Assembly (NCBI GenBank): GCA_030704615.1
Contig: CM060731.1
Location: 9,798,001-9,862,000 of the forward strand
Direction of reading: 5' to 3'
Origin: Takakia lepidozioides
Taxonomy: Eukaryota; Streptophyta; Takakiopsida; Takakiales; Takakiaceae
DNA length: 64,000 bases
Shown: in pieces, positions 21,057 to 34,500 of the stretch
Layout of the letters: every line of letters begins with the position of its first letter
Position numbering within the stretch: the stretch's first letter is position 1
The notes under the pieces: model-generated
Told to the model about the DNA's origin: nothing
The model's database searches: none
Seen by the model: only the letters and a program-made list of their open reading frames with translations
Program-made: the position numbers and the translations under genes

Positions 21057-24000
21057 TTACTCTTCCTCAGGTTCCTCATCTGTCACGCTCTCCTCATCAG
21101 AACCCACGAACTCCGCCTCCTCATCCGAGGATGGAGTTTCAACTTTTGTATCAAGCAAAGGGGACTCGGCATTCCACTGTTGACGTGGGATTTGTTCCAG
21201 GGCCTCTGTACTGGAAGGCTCACCTGGGTCTTGAGAAGGTAGTGTGGGCAGGAACGGCTTGCGAGACCTTTTTAGATGCTTTTGCTTTCTGCAAGTTACA
21301 CCTTTCTGTTAACGGAATCCAAGAAATAGAGGATGACCAGAACAAGAAGATTGAGGAAGCAAATGTACTATGCTTGCCATACCGTTTGGGTAAGTTTAAG
21401 TTTCCTGTGAGAAGACAACTCACTTCTTTTGAGTGACGAAAGCTGCCATGACTCTCTCGTCGTTCTCAGAATACACAGACCATGCTTCCTTTTGTATGCC
21501 ATCCACATTGCTGATATCTGATATTTTTGCAACCATGTTTACATCACAGAATCAGCAACAAGTTTTTAGTAAACTGACAACTGCCTTTACAGAGGGGAAG
21601 TTCACAGGGGCAATAGTCTGCTGCTGTGAAGATGGAATACAAGCAGTGCATATCCAGGCTAGTTAGTGCTCTGTAAGCGTATCCATATGTCTATGCCAAT
21701 TGATTCCAAACATTCCACATATTAAATACACTTGCCAAGAAGTTAAGATCCTAATTGATTGCTCGAAGGTTGGAGCTGCTTGCGGGCCTCCTCTTCTATG
21801 GACATTACAGAAAGGCTGGGTAGAAAGAGTACCTGGTACTGTTTTGTACTCTGCTCATAGACTAGTAGAAAACAATGCGGGCAGAACAAACCTTGAAGGA
21901 CCACAGAGGAGCGATCATTAACACCTTTCAGCTTCCAGCATGCACGTTCCCCCTTGTCCCAAACAACCACCTCAGTCCTCACGCCGTCACATCTCTGGGC
22001 ATCTGACATTTCCAGGCAACCCAGGCATTAATACTGTTCAACCCCAGTCTTGCTAGTTGGTTTTTTTGGACTATCATTATTGAAAATGAACATGCTTGAC
22101 AAAAACTAGAGTGCTTAATATCCTTTCAAAGCAAACCCCATACAAAATGAAACGTTAACTGAAACCTGAGTAGAACTACGGAGGCACCAGGGAGTTCCAT
22201 GTCATGAGACTTACTAAAGAGTTGATCCCCTCATCTTTGACTGCTACATTTATCCTGTAAGTGATCTATGATTATCAGATAACTTTCCAAACAAACCCAA
22301 AGCAGAAGGCACCTTTCTTGTGCAGAGTCTTTGAACAACTGGCCTCACCAGCAACCTCTTCTGCAGCCTCAGCTCTCATCCTGGTAAGATAAGTGGGGAG
22401 CTGCTGTAACTGGGGCCCCTTGTTCCTGCCCACAGCGAGTAAACGTTTGAGTTCTGCTGCCTTCTGCCTTTCCAGCTCCTTTTTTGCCTGCCCCACCCAG
22501 TTCAAAAACCAACCCTTGCAGTCAGATACAAGTGATGTCCTACAAATTGGTGGGGAAGGACACTGATTTATTTGTATGTACACAATGCAGAAAGAAACCA
22601 AATTCAATAAGGATATTTGCAGCAAGACAGACTATGACATCCTTGAAGCATCTTCAATTACAAGCAGATACTGCTACAGAATATTTACTTGAAAATAACA
22701 ACTCCTGAAAGAACCGCACCACCCAATCAAGAAATAGCTGCATGTAGACCAGGTCTTAATGATGTCCAGTAAGTTCAGCAGGCAGTTACATGACATGAGA
22801 CACAAGATTAGATGGTTCCACCTTTTCCTTGGCAGCCAAAGCCTCTTCTCGCTGTTCCTTTTTAATGCCGTCAACTTCAGCAATCACAGAATGAATATGC
22901 TCTCTTGCAAACCTGCAAGGGTTACATTGTGAACCATACATCACACACCTCTACAATTGTCCTCATGAATTACAAGGATATACAGAAGAAACTGTACAAG
23001 AATTGTATAGCCGCTGACATCTTATATGTAATCAATGATGATCCATTCTTCAAGAACGATTGGGTGAAGGTCTTCTATCCACGTCCCCACAAGTTGTGAA
23101 CAAGTACATGGAAGAGGGAAATGACTCCTACGAAGTAGAAAGCACGTCATCACAGATAATGCTGAGAAGTTGCAACTTCTCATGGATTGGAAGAGACGCA
23201 TAGCCATCAGCTCCACTCTCCAAAGCTGTTGCAATGTTCTCTGTTCCATCTTGAAGCAGACGGCAGTATAAAGAAGATGAAGATGCCATAGCCGATGAGG
23301 GTGGATGGACGGACGCATCTTTGATCATCATCATATTTCCTTTCAAATATGAACTCAATTTGCTGCGGAAATGCTTCTTGAGGGCTTCCAGCCATGAGTT
23401 CTTGCTGGTTGCAGCATACTTGATAGTGTACCTGCCACCATGAATTTTTGCATTAAACACTGCAAGCATCTTATCACTTGTCCTTATAGAAGTCTTGATT
23501 TAAGCGGAGTCCTAGCTGTGTCAGCCTTTCTAAGTAGTTTGTAGCAAACAAGCAGCTCCTGAAAATCTTATCCTACAGGCGCTCATATGTGGGCCATGCT
23601 GAGAAACATGGTTATGACCCAGGCAAAGCTCTAGATAGACTGGGTCAGCAAGGGTGTCTCCTCTAGTTTTGAACATGGAACCAATATATATAAAACCAGT
23701 CTGTCTGCAAATAAAAACAACCACTTTTGAAAACAAATGGTTTAAGGATACATACGGCGCTTCATTTTCGTCCAGTATCACAGACATCAGCCGTACATGG
23801 ATCTGTACAAGCTGTAATCTAAACTTTACAGCAGGGCCCTTAGCAATTTCAGTCAATGCCTTTTCTGCATCCCTGCTCTTGATACCAAGGAGCTGCAAGG
23901 TTCACAACCATTTTTCAGAAGCAAACAAGAGAAAGAAGAACGACCACTGAGGATTCAGAGATCCCGTAGTAAGAATATATAGTTTTAGATATCAAGGGGA

Positions 24001-27000
24001 TCAACCTAAGACAGTTTCTTATCCTCTCTGAGAAGGGAAGAAACTTTATAACATCCACACAGGGTCCCGAGAGAAATATCGTGTTTCTTCACTAGTATTA
24101 ACAGCAAGGGAGACTGATTCTTTCAAGATATCATCATCTGTTATAAAGTTCTAGGCACACCAAACGCCCCTAGATATATTCAGAACCGGTACAAATAGAG
24201 ATGCGCCATTTGGTGCTGTCCATTCATTTTTGGAAACTTAAACACATCTTTACAGTAGAGTTAACTGCTCATGCCACAGAAAAAGGTAATCAACCACACT
24301 TGCAGCTACTGCAGTCTCAAAGGGTTTACCTTCCCAAATGCGCAACAAAACTCCAGTATTTGCAATGCAGGCCCAATGGCATTTGCAGGAAGCTCAATGC
24401 CTGCAACAGCTAACAGAGGCTTGCCCTCGGGAAGTAATATCTCTTTCTCAGAGTCCTTCGCCATCTCCACTTGTACAATCTGTGTATGATCCATTTACCT
24501 GTTAGCAGGTTATCACTCAAATGCTGGATTTACAGATTCTTGATCTTCTGATACATTTGACATCAGCACATCAAAGACTAGCACAAAATAATATCTTGAT
24601 CCAATTGCAGAGTCTCATTAGATATCATCATGATGTCAAAGTTAGTGCTTGATTGCACAAGCTGGCTTCACTGGCATGAAACAAGACCACAAACCTGACA
24701 TATGCGTGGTGGAGGCACTGGAACAATGACATCATCCACTTTTGCCAGAATTCCTGTAGGGACCCAGCGGGCTCTCTTGGGCATTCTCATAACCATGGGC
24801 TTCTCACTTGGCGGAATCAATTCAGTCACATCCCCATTGCAAGCTGGTGTGCCTGTCTCAATCACAGTAACTGGAGGTTCCTTCCCACTTGGTCTCCTCA
24901 ATTCAGTTGGATGTATTGGTGCTTGAGTTGAGTCAAAATCCATGGCCATCAACTTCTCTACTCTTGCTCTTTTATGGCTCCTCACAGTGGCACATTGCCC
25001 AGGTTGGGATGCAGTTTGGGAGGAATGTGCTTTCCCTTTGACGTCTTGCTTGGAGGTAATGGCAGGCCTCAAAACTTCCTGGCAGACAAATAAACTGTGT
25101 GAGATTGTTTCAAGCATGTGTTCCCAAATGACTTGTCGACATATCCCTTTTGATAGCACCAGAGTACAAAATAAAACCGTGCCTGGTGAGGACCACTACC
25201 AGTTTTTCAGCCAACTGCTACAGACCCCATGCACCCAACTCTGAGACTCCAACCATGAGTACAAATCTCGGCCAATTGAGGGTAGGGTTATGAAACTGCA
25301 GAGACTGGAAGAGTCTGACAGTATCTACAAATCAACCATCTTCCTTAAGCATCATCACAGCCCAACTGCCATTCATTTCTATCTCTGTAATTTTCTACGG
25401 TCACGACATCATTTTATACTTTATTTGGATATTTCAATGAATGGTAGACCAAGAATGTGATTCAAGAGAAAGAAAGCGTTCAACCCCTTGATTTCACACT
25501 AGGTAAGTAGATACAGAAATGAAGGAAACCTGAACGGCACCCTGATGGTGTTCCAGAAGCTCAGCAACCGATCCATAACCAGTAGCCTTCGCTGTGTGAG
25601 TCAAACTACCTGTGGGAGGCAAGCCTTGCTTTTTCCTGCTTATTCACCTAACCAGAAACTCTTCAAAAGACAATTATATCAACACCCGAAGAGGTCAACG
25701 AGCTTCAGATGCTTCGAGAGAAATAGGCAATACTCAACCTCTGTTTGATAAATTATAAGCATCACACATATAACAGAGGCAGGCCACAAGATAAATTACA
25801 ATTCCTATTATGGCTTATGTTGTCATCTTAAGGAAACTGAGAACATATGTACCCTCTTCTTAACAGAGCAGGTGTCACCTTCCCTTCCTCCAGAGAACAG
25901 ACAAATTCTCCTGCTCTAATAGTACGAGGGATTGACAAAGACACCTTTCGAGAGCAAGGACATGCTTACATGCAAATACTGCAGTTGCAGATGCCGCGGC
26001 ATCGTGGGCAAGACCAGACCTCCAAATCCACAACATCTTCCACTTTTTCGCCATACCTTCACAGTTACACAGTATCTATTGTCTGATGGCTAATCTTCAT
26101 GAACTTAACAGATTTTGAAGCTATTTCCCAGAGATTCTCCGCACATGAAAGCTGCTTTATACACAGCACTGGTGTAGCTATCTCCATTGAGTCCTAAGTG
26201 AGCTACAAAAGGCATGGAGTTAAATCGAGAAAGATGAACGCAGGCACAAGACTGCAGCAGAACAATATCAAGGGATTCTTCAAAAACAAAGATGTGGGGA
26301 GCAGAATGAGCACATGCACACACTGCAAGGAAGGAAGTTCTTGTGATCTTAAACCAACCTTCTCAATATTAGAGAAAAATACTTGTACTCTCATCTCTCT
26401 ACACCCTTGCCAATCTCTGTTTACCTCCCAGACTATGCCTCTAGGAGAAAATGTAAAGGAGTAAGCAGGGGTGACTGACCGGTTCAAGAGGCACTTGGGG
26501 CAGAACTTTTGGCTGCAAGCCTTGTTCTCAGTAGTTCTCCTGCAAGGTGCCATGTATTCAAGTGTCTTCTGTCGGCACTGCCAATATGGTTGCCAACCAA
26601 GATTTAGTCCAATGGATGCAAAGTGATCCAAGAATAGCAGATGCCTTCCCAGCATTAGAAATCAGGGAAATAACTGACATAAGATAGGATGTCAGTTTTG
26701 TGCTGGCCTTAGCAAAGAGCAGCTCTTAATTGCCAACAAAGGCTTTTGTATATTGAACTATCTCTCTCTCTCTCTCTCCATGACAGAGAAATGATGGAGA
26801 TCAGAAGTCACCTGGTGACAGGTCTGCCCATTTTCAGAGTCATAGATTCGTCCACCAATAATCCGGACTCCAGGGCAGCTCTGTCGCTTAGCAGATACCT
26901 CTGAACTACCATCTGGCAAAGCAGGCATCTTTCTCTTTTGACTATCTTGGACTTCCACCTTGGCTCTATCCTCAAACTCCTGGGAGCCACCAGGAACCTT

Positions 27001-28242
27001 TGATCGCCCCTCGGTCTTTAAATGGCTGCCACGAGTAGCACGGTGAACTACTGCTCTCTCATTGCTTTGAGGTGAATCTGCAGGCGGGACCACAGCATTT
27101 TCAACCTCCTTTCTGGTCTTGAGGTCCTTATCTGCAAGAGGCAATCTCCGGGTCTTCCTTCTGGTAGCTTTCAGCTCTCCCTGTCTTGGACTGGGGTGCG
27201 ATTGTTCTAGTGGTGAATCTGCAGGCGGGACCACATCATTTTCAACCTCCTTTCTGGTCTTGAGGTCCTTATCTGCTAGAGGCAATCTCCGGGTCTTCCT
27301 TCTGGTAGCTTTCAGCTCTCCCTGTCTTGGACTGGGGTGCGATTGTTCTAGTGGTGAATCTGCAGGCGGGACCACAGCATTTTCAACCTCCTTTCTGGTC
27401 ATGAGGTCCTTATCTGCTAGAGGCAATCTCCGGGTCTTCCTTCTGGTAGCTTTCAGCTCTCCCTGTCTTGGACTGGGGTGCGATTGTTCTAGTTGTCCAG
27501 CAGGCTTGGAAAAGACCTGTATAGATCTTGAAGGAGACTTGGCTGGAGTCTGCCCTTCAGGATTTTGCAAGCTTGAAGACTTGACTGAAGAATCAGAGTG
27601 CTTAGTGGATTTTCCATGTGGACCAAGCAGTGTTTCTGCCTCTGCTTGTTTGGCTAGCCTGATGAAGCCCTTTTTCTTTCCCGTTACTGACCCCCCAAGC
27701 TCAAGATTTTTTGGGGATTTCTGTACACATCCAGGGGGATTGCGCCAATAGCTGAGAGGAGATTCGGCGGAGAGTTCACGTGAAACCACATCCCCATCTT
27801 TCAAGCTGCAGCCTTCACCTGCCCTCTCACTTGCAAAATTGCAATTCAAGCTCCCACTTTCACTGCCATAACCACTGCCATCTGTGCTGCCTATTTCTAC
27901 AGGGTTTGTGTGCTTTCTGCCTCTCAAAGCAGACTTCTTCAAGACTTCAGGTTCATCCGCAGACTTGTTAACCAAAGGTGACTGTTTGGAGCGTGACGGT
28001 GACCCTTTCTGAACTTTGCTCGGCCCTCCATCTCCTTCCAGCAAAGATTTCCTCACTTTTGTCGTATCTTGACTAAACTTCTCTGTAACAGTTTTGGATG
28101 TCCCTTCTGTTTTTGATGATATCAAAACTGTTGCTTGTGAATTGGAGGCTGATGCTCTGGTTTTAATTCTCCGAATTTCACCTGGACAGTCTTTCAGAGC
28201 CTTTGAGGGAGATACATTGTCGATGTCCTTCCTTGTCTTCAT
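21057..28242 (-). CDS. zf-4CXXC_R1 (CDCA7-type) zinc-finger protein with DDT/WHIM-like region, 13 exons
   Basis: Exons, 5' to 3' on the minus strand: 28242-26812, 26577-26480, 26056-25970, 25635-25530, 25078-24695, 24479-24330, 23892-23756, 23431-23132, 22912-22822, 22487-22313, 22002-21925, 21517-21424, 21288-21057. All have GT-AG borders and every phase fits, giving 1120 residues. Residues 1-465 are basic and low-complexity, with a three-copy 47-residue repeat. A cysteine-rich finger follows ([16 protein letters not shown], then [24 protein letters not shown]; about 464-550). Next come a DDT-like segment ([20 protein letters not shown], about 715-750), a WHIM-like motif ([20 protein letters not shown]), [16 protein letters not shown], and an acidic C-terminus. 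CDCA7-type fingers read methylated or hemimethylated CpG. DDT/WHIM regions bind ISWI-type remodellers. A nuclear chromatin role is inferred. The true 5' end is uncertain: the frame stays open about 60 bp upstream of ATG 28242, to a TAG beside a GA-repeat that could be a splice acceptor. Confidence 0.85.
26759..26778. repeat. (TC)n microsatellite in intron 1 of the zinc-finger/DDT gene
   Basis: A run of TC dinucleotides just 3' of the first coding exon. A second run lies at 28289-28307, just 5' of the same exon, so the exon is bracketed by GA/TC tracts. Confidence 0.9.
27071..27493 (-). repeat. three 141-bp in-frame tandem repeats inside the zinc-finger/DDT gene
   Basis: Copies start at 27071, 27212 and 27353, each exactly 141 bp (47 codons) and differing at only a few bases. 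On the protein they encode a basic segment with [14 protein letters not shown] followed by an acidic-hydrophobic [12 protein letters not shown] linker. Near-identity at third codon positions indicates very recent expansion. Copy number may vary between alleles or be collapsed in assemblies. Confidence 0.95.
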
Positions 28243-28309
28243 GCCCTGTTTACAAGCAGCATGTAAATATCTTGAATCAGTTTTTGCATCTCTCTCTCTC
28301 TCTCTCTAA

Positions 28310-29050
28310 TCTTTGCCGCGTTACTAGGCCTACCTTGGAGTACGCATCTGCTGTGTGGGTTGATAACTCCAACCAGGCTAAGTCTCTAGAATCCATTCAA
28401 GTGGGGGTGCTCAACAAGTGCATGTCAGCATGCTCCAAAACAGCTAATGTGGCTGTTCAGGGTGAGTTTGGCATTCCTTCCTTAAGCTCCTGACGCGATG
28501 AATTCAAGGTCAAATGGTGGGGTCAGCTGTGACATATGACTAATACCAACTAATACCAGATATCTTAAGTTAATCGACTCTATATCGTGGACCCTGTCAA
28601 CCAGGCCAAGTCCTGGCAGAAGAGGGTAGAAGAGATTTCAAGGATCTGAATCTAAGTCCGCAAGCCATGACCGTGCAGGATAAATCTGACTTAGAGGCTG
28701 AAGTTTCCCAAGCCACGTCTGTTGCCAGGAACTTGTCTGATGAAAAAGAAGGTAGGCAGACTACTTCCCTGACCCTGTTTCCAGTCTGTGACATGGGTGA
28801 GGCAATCATGGATGACCTCAAGGATTTACCCACTCTCGGTACTGGCCTGAAATTCAGACTCAGGGCAGGTAGCCGACCTTTGAACAGCAAACAGACGCAG
28901 AGAGGAAAGGGGGATTGTCTCTCACCGAGCTTTGCCTTCAAGAGATTTTCAACAGGGCTGCGGCCAGCAAGGTTTAAGCACGATCTTGCCTTCATTGTGT
29001 TGGTCGAGCTGCCTATGCAGTTATGGGGAAGCCATGGCTCAGTTGTCAAA
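28310..29050 (+). mobile_element. decayed LINE fragment, RT C-terminal region
   Basis: Translation from 28310 gives VTRPTLEYASAVW, then KCMSACSKTANVAVQGEFG, the familiar tail of LINE reverse transcriptases (…RP.LEYGS.VW…LE.IQ…). Stops and shifts follow. Further on, KDLPTLGTGLKFRLRAGSRP matches copies at 47800 and 57000. It abuts the first coding exon of the zinc-finger/DDT gene. Confidence 0.65.
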
Positions 29051-32000
29051 ACAAACAGGAAGTTACACTCGGCCCTTAAATGTGCTTTGCAGTTATTGTT
29101 GTTGCGTGAACGGATATGTGCATTGTTGCAGACTAGTCTGCCTCAAACTTTCAAGGTTCTGTGCAGTGTCACACTTTTACTGTTACTCTTGCAATCTTTC
29201 ACTTGCTTAGATCTACATGTTGAATAACGATAGCAAGCATGAAGACCTGCTACTCACCTTGCGCATCCTCACTAACACGCATTCTGTTGGATGTGGTGGT
29301 TTTTGGGACGGGTGCACGAGAGGGTCCTTCACCTTTCATGGGTGTCTAAGCTATATGTGTAAGTTGGATAGATGATGGAAATCACCTATCGCATGAGGCA
29401 GCCACTGCCTAGGATGAATGGTACAACACTTGACAACAGCCTCATGTTTCTGTGAGGGAAGTTTTTTACGGAAGTAATCTACCATTGGGATCTGATACCA
29501 GCGGGTTCTGGATACCCATCTTGACTGGATCAATCTCAGTTTACAGCCCAGCTGAGTCTTTGCATTTTGAATACTGTGTTTGTTTTGTTTTAAGACATGG
29601 CAGTACACCCCATTCGGGCTATGGTGAAAGACTTGGATTTGTCTCAGTTTTGAGACATGAATTGCAGGAGTGTTGATGCTACTTTGATGAAACCAAATAA
29701 TCCTCAATAGAGAAGTACTATGCTCAGACATTTACTGTGGGCAGAGATCTCAATGGTTTTAAGCAAGCACTCGTTTGCGGAAGTAACGGCTAAGGCTGAC
29801 GTGGAGGTCACTGATCTACAGTCCACATGCTAAAAAGCACCAATGTCGGTTATCTGGAAATCCCACTATGACAGAGAATATGAATGTTGTTCAGTATGAT
29901 GTCGGTCACTATGAAGAAAGGTGGTGTTTTGAAGGATTTCTAACAATCCCCACCACCCACCCCAATGACCCAAAAGTGTGAAACAAATCAGGAGCAAGAC
30001 TGTGGTTTAGGAGAAGGGTGATTTGCAATGCAAGGCTGTTTTTCCCTGGTTTTTAAGAAAAAAACTCTGATCTGGTCAAGTCCTGACAGATCCTTCCTTG
30101 TCGTGACAAAACAAGCCCTACCTCTCCCGCCTGTGTCTTGATGGTGGCTAAGTTTTTGGTAACACCACTCAAGTATTGCCTAATCCCGTTATTTTGTCAG
30201 GGATTTTTTGCCTGGAACAGCATGGGTTGATAGGAAACAGGTTAGGGTTCTCCCTAGGTCCTAACCTAAAGCAGCCAACCCACATTGTCAGAAGAGAGGC
30301 TGCCCTGTAAGGGTAGAAGCCCTGGTTGGAAGACACCTCCTGTAATTCTTTGTCCCTACCTTGGAATAGGTCATGGCTACATGGATACACTTTGACACTA
30401 TGCCCTCCTGGGGGCTCAAGTATGCACACATGGAGCAATTTGAATTTGCAGAACCGCTTCAAAGAACCAATCCCGTAACTGCTGAGCTACGACTTTCCTC
30501 ATGGCTGCACTTTTCACTAGACTCTACCACAAGTGTTAGAGTATGAATCTATGGAGGTTTCTGCTCTACTTGTGGAAACTAGGAAGGACCTTATGGTCCA
30601 AGCCTTGCTTGCACATGGTGACACCTTATGTAAGCAATTGCAAGATTTGTAAGCATACATCTGAGTTTTGCAGAACTTGTGAGGTGTGTATGTAAAGGCT
30701 AGAGTCTGTATTGAAGGAGCTGGACCATGTCCAGATGTATAATGTCATTATTAAAAAGTAGATCCAAATGATCTTGGACTGGACAAGTCTTTGACATGAC
30801 TAAACACAACACACACACTCTCTCTCTCATGTATATCAAACTTCCCTTTGTTCTTCCTGGGTCACTGTCCCTTAAAGCTGCTTTCCATTCATGCAGGAAG
30901 CAAACCCCCATGTGCAACAGAGACTACGCAAATTCGGAATTAACCAGTTAACAACAGAGAAAAAAAAGCACGTGTAATAAACGTGGAGAAAAAGACGATG
31001 AACAAAGAAGCATTTGAGAATGCTAGGGTAATCTGGATTGGAAAGACAATATCCCCTAAAATCCCAGTTGTATTCATGACTGGAACTTGCAGGATAGTTT
31101 TTCTGGGGACAAGCGAGGGAAAACAAATCAGAGAGGCAATGGTGTTCATTTTAGTACAGATCACTTGAAATCCCTCTTGCCACCAAGCAGACAAGCTTCG
31201 ACTACTTAGATAGGTGGTTTTCTTAACAGTGCAAAGAATGGATGATTAAATTTCACGACTACTGTTAATCCTTGGATCGCATATCTATTTCTCCGTCAGC
31301 GTCTCTCAGCTGATGCCCGTTTGAAAATAAGAACAAGGGGCTATACGGAGCTCATCAGGAATATTCTTAAGAGCTAGCGAATGGATCGACAGCGAAAGGC
31401 TGAGATAGCTGGCAAGACAAACAACGGAAAAGCTACTAGACACCCACGGAAACAAACTGTGTCTCTCTGTCTCCTTCAACTCTCAGGATCAGGGGTAAAA
31501 TGAAAACGGAGAGGACATAATCACAGAAGAAGGCGATGAAAACTGCGAGAAGGTTTTACTGTAGCTTGCCAGATTTTTAGACTTTGCTGTTGCCTTTCGT
31601 GCCATTCTTGTTTGTTCTTGCTACACTGATCGCCTGCCTCCGGTCACGTGCCTTCTGCTCTCGTTCCCCTGTATCCACCTCCTATACAGTCCACCGATAT
31701 CTCTAGATCAACATCCGGCAGCTGCAGATGTTAAATCACTTCACCGGTTTTCAGGCTTCCTTCGCGACATCTATCTGTCTCAAGCACATGTAAAGGAAAC
31801 GTTCTTTGGACAACTGATGTGAATGTATCATCATGAATCTCCCTTCCTGCCTCATTAGTCCATGTGAACGATGCACCAGAGCTAGCGAGCCTCCATAACC
31901 TATTCAAACCTGGCTCCCGCCGCACAGGGTCTCTCATCCAGATTTAGCGAAACATTTAGTAAAACATTCTTCAAAACACATGAAAATTCAGCGATGGTGT

Positions 32001-32408
32001 CGTGCACGATGACATGAAATGAAATGAAGTGAAGTGGGGCATGTGTGAGTTTCATCTCCCTAATCATTACATGCCAGACTGTTCATCCTCATTTATATCT
32101 AGGCGGCTACCACCTACATAGGGATAGCAGACGTTTAAAGTTTAAACCTCCCGCTTCACTTGAGGCCATCTCTTTCCCGGAGACATCTTTGAGTCTTTAC
32201 ACTTGGCCTGAGTGTTAGAATCCAATTGGGACATCTATCTTTTCTTCTCCTTGTTGCGATTTTGTCCACCACAAAGATTGTACTGTTTGGTGGTAAAAAT
32301 AGTGGACTCCAATGTGGGAATGTGTTTGATGTATCTCTCTCAAGGAATCCATAGTTTTACATGGCCACATGCAACTGCACTAACCATCGAGCAATGTGCA
32401 GCATACAA
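29051..32408. other. intergenic region with no supported gene
   Basis: Only short ORFs without motifs. It may include the promoter and an upstream non-coding exon of the minus-strand zinc-finger/DDT gene, but I could not identify one. There is a short TC-rich run near 30815-30830. Confidence 0.35.
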
Positions 32409-32530
32409 TAATAATAATAAATAATCCCCCCAAGTTCGTGGTGAAAGACTTTATTTACAACATGTACAATGGGTGAACGTGCATATGGTGAGAAGTTCCC
32501 AAAAAGGGGGGGGGAGGAACAAGAAACAAG

Positions 32531-32640
32531 AGAAGAAAACAAAAAGCTATAGTAAGCTACTGAACTAGAGAAGAAAACAAAAGCTATAGTAAGCTACTCA
32601 ACCAGCGACGAAAACAGAAGCTATAGTAAGCTACTCAAGC
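32531..32640. repeat. about 37-bp tandem repeat, three copies, LINE 3' UTR
   Basis: Three slightly diverged copies share GCTATAGTAAGCTACT and a purine-rich GAAGAAAACA lead. They lie immediately after the LINE stop codon. Confidence 0.8.
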
Positions 32641-33672
32641 AGAACGACCCTCCCAGCCAACAGCCTGGAGGAGATCAGACAAGAAGATAGGCAAAGTGTC
32701 AGGCAGAGGCGGAAGATGAGATGACGCGGAGCTAGCCACATCAGCCCAATGCAAAATAGATATGGCTTGTGCTCTCTGCAAAGCAACTGAAACACGTTGT
32801 CGATAGTAGGCGATAAGGACGGAGGCATGTGGGATGTCAGTGGACCCGCTCTCGGCTGCATGATGTGCACATGTCCGCAAGAAATCGTCGAAGTGCCGGT
32901 GCAATGAGCCAAATATCTCAACCGTCAGTGGAAGAAATGTGTCGGTAGGGTGACGATCGTTGTAGTTGCGCTCCTTGGCCTGAGCTGCTACAGTGGCTGC
33001 CGTGCCTAGTGTGGTAGCTGCGCGAGATAGCAGATCCGCTCGAGTGGGGTCGGCGAGAACGACATCTGTTAGGGTACGCAAACCATCTCTAGATAGGACG
33101 ATGTCAACACGGCAGCGTGTAGAGTGAGACGTGAGCGTGGGTCGTAGATGTGGTTGCTCACGCAATACATGATACCCTGCCTCCCGAGCAATAGATGTCA
33201 CCGCATCGCGAACCATATCATGAGACGCAGTGCGCTCACCACCACATAGACAGCGGAGGAGATGGATGGCAAGGTCATCGATGGGTTGAAGACAGACGCA
33301 GCGCTGAAGGCCCAATGCCGAAGGATGAGGCAAACCGAGTCGAAGGCGGAGCGCAGTAGTGAAAATAGGGGATGAGAGGCGAAAAGGTGCGATAGCGGGT
33401 CGTGCTGCCAACCATGCCCCTGCTCCGGGTCCTGCGCATGATAGAAGTCGGGCTCGATGCAACTCAGAAGAAGTACTTGAGAGCATGCCGGAAAAGGAAT
33501 GATGGTGCACGCGCTCGGAAATGGACTCCTGAAGATGGTCGAGGCCTTGAGCAACCAACTGCTCAAATGGTGGTAGACATGCTCGCGCCAATGCCGGAAG
33601 AAGATCTCGTGCAGAGCGGAGATGTTGCTGGAAGGGTAAAATGCCACTGTCGACATGTACAACGGCGTCCAT
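32635..33672 (-). pseudogene. LINE C-terminal zinc knuckle and restriction-like endonuclease, 345 codons open
   Basis: This same-frame continuation of the RT polyprotein begins after an in-frame TGA at 33700 and stays open to the natural stop. It holds the CCHC-type knuckle (around residues 142-160), then HDMVRDAVTSIAREAG, then R-x-D…D-V-V of the nuclease fold, and a conserved-looking AKERNYNDRHP segment that could supply the K and Y of the active site. The nuclease assignment rests on motif order and is inferred. Confidence 0.7.
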
Positions 33673-34500
33673 AAGGATGGAACGATGGTCACAGAGAAAT
33701 CATGAAGCGAGGGCTGGCGCCACCAACGCCCAACTGCCGAGGAAAGCTGACGGGGCGGTAGTGACAGTAGACAAAAGACCCACACCACCGGAAGAGACGG
33801 GCATGGTGGCTTGCTGTCGTGGCAAAAGTCCTTGAGCACCCTCCAGAGCTCCTGGTCCTAAAAATCTCCCGAAGATAGTCATCATGGTAGTATCAAACCC
33901 AAATAAGAGGTGTAGGAAATCTGGGCTGGGTATAACAGTGCGCAAGAGATATGAGGGATGCTGAAGGAAACATTTGGTCAAGATTCCATATGCTACCTAT
34001 ACATCTCCAAGCCTAGGAAGGAGATCGGCGTGGGTGACATCTTGGTGGAGTGCATCCTCCAAGAAGGACGTTGTGAATTGGATGGTGCCAAAAGGGACTC
34101 CCAGGATTCTGATGCCATTGGGCGGAGCAATGAAGTGAGTAGGGAGGACAAAATCTGCAGGGAGACCGGACGGAGACCACACTGCACATTTGCGAGGTTG
34201 CACTGAAAGGCCCACGACAGAGAGTTGGGTGACAAAATGATGGTAAGCTAAAAGTACCTGTGAGGCAGGGCCTACAATGTGCGTGTCGTCTACCACCGAC
34301 GGAAAAAGACAAGATGAGTGTACTTGTGCAGAAGCCGTGAGGGCGCGGACATGAGCCATGGCAAACAAATGTTCTCCTAAAGGGTCGCCTTGGTGGGTCC
34401 CACTCTCGGACTGAATGATGGAGCACTCACCTAGGCGAGAATGATGACTGTAGTATAGGGGAGTGGTGGATGCATAAAATAATCGAACAAACGGAATGAG

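Noticed and set aside
27119-27751. 210-codon plus-strand ORF with repeated segments
   Set aside because: It is the antisense of the 141-bp repeats in the zinc-finger/DDT exon. Its repetition comes from that gene, and it has no motif of its own.
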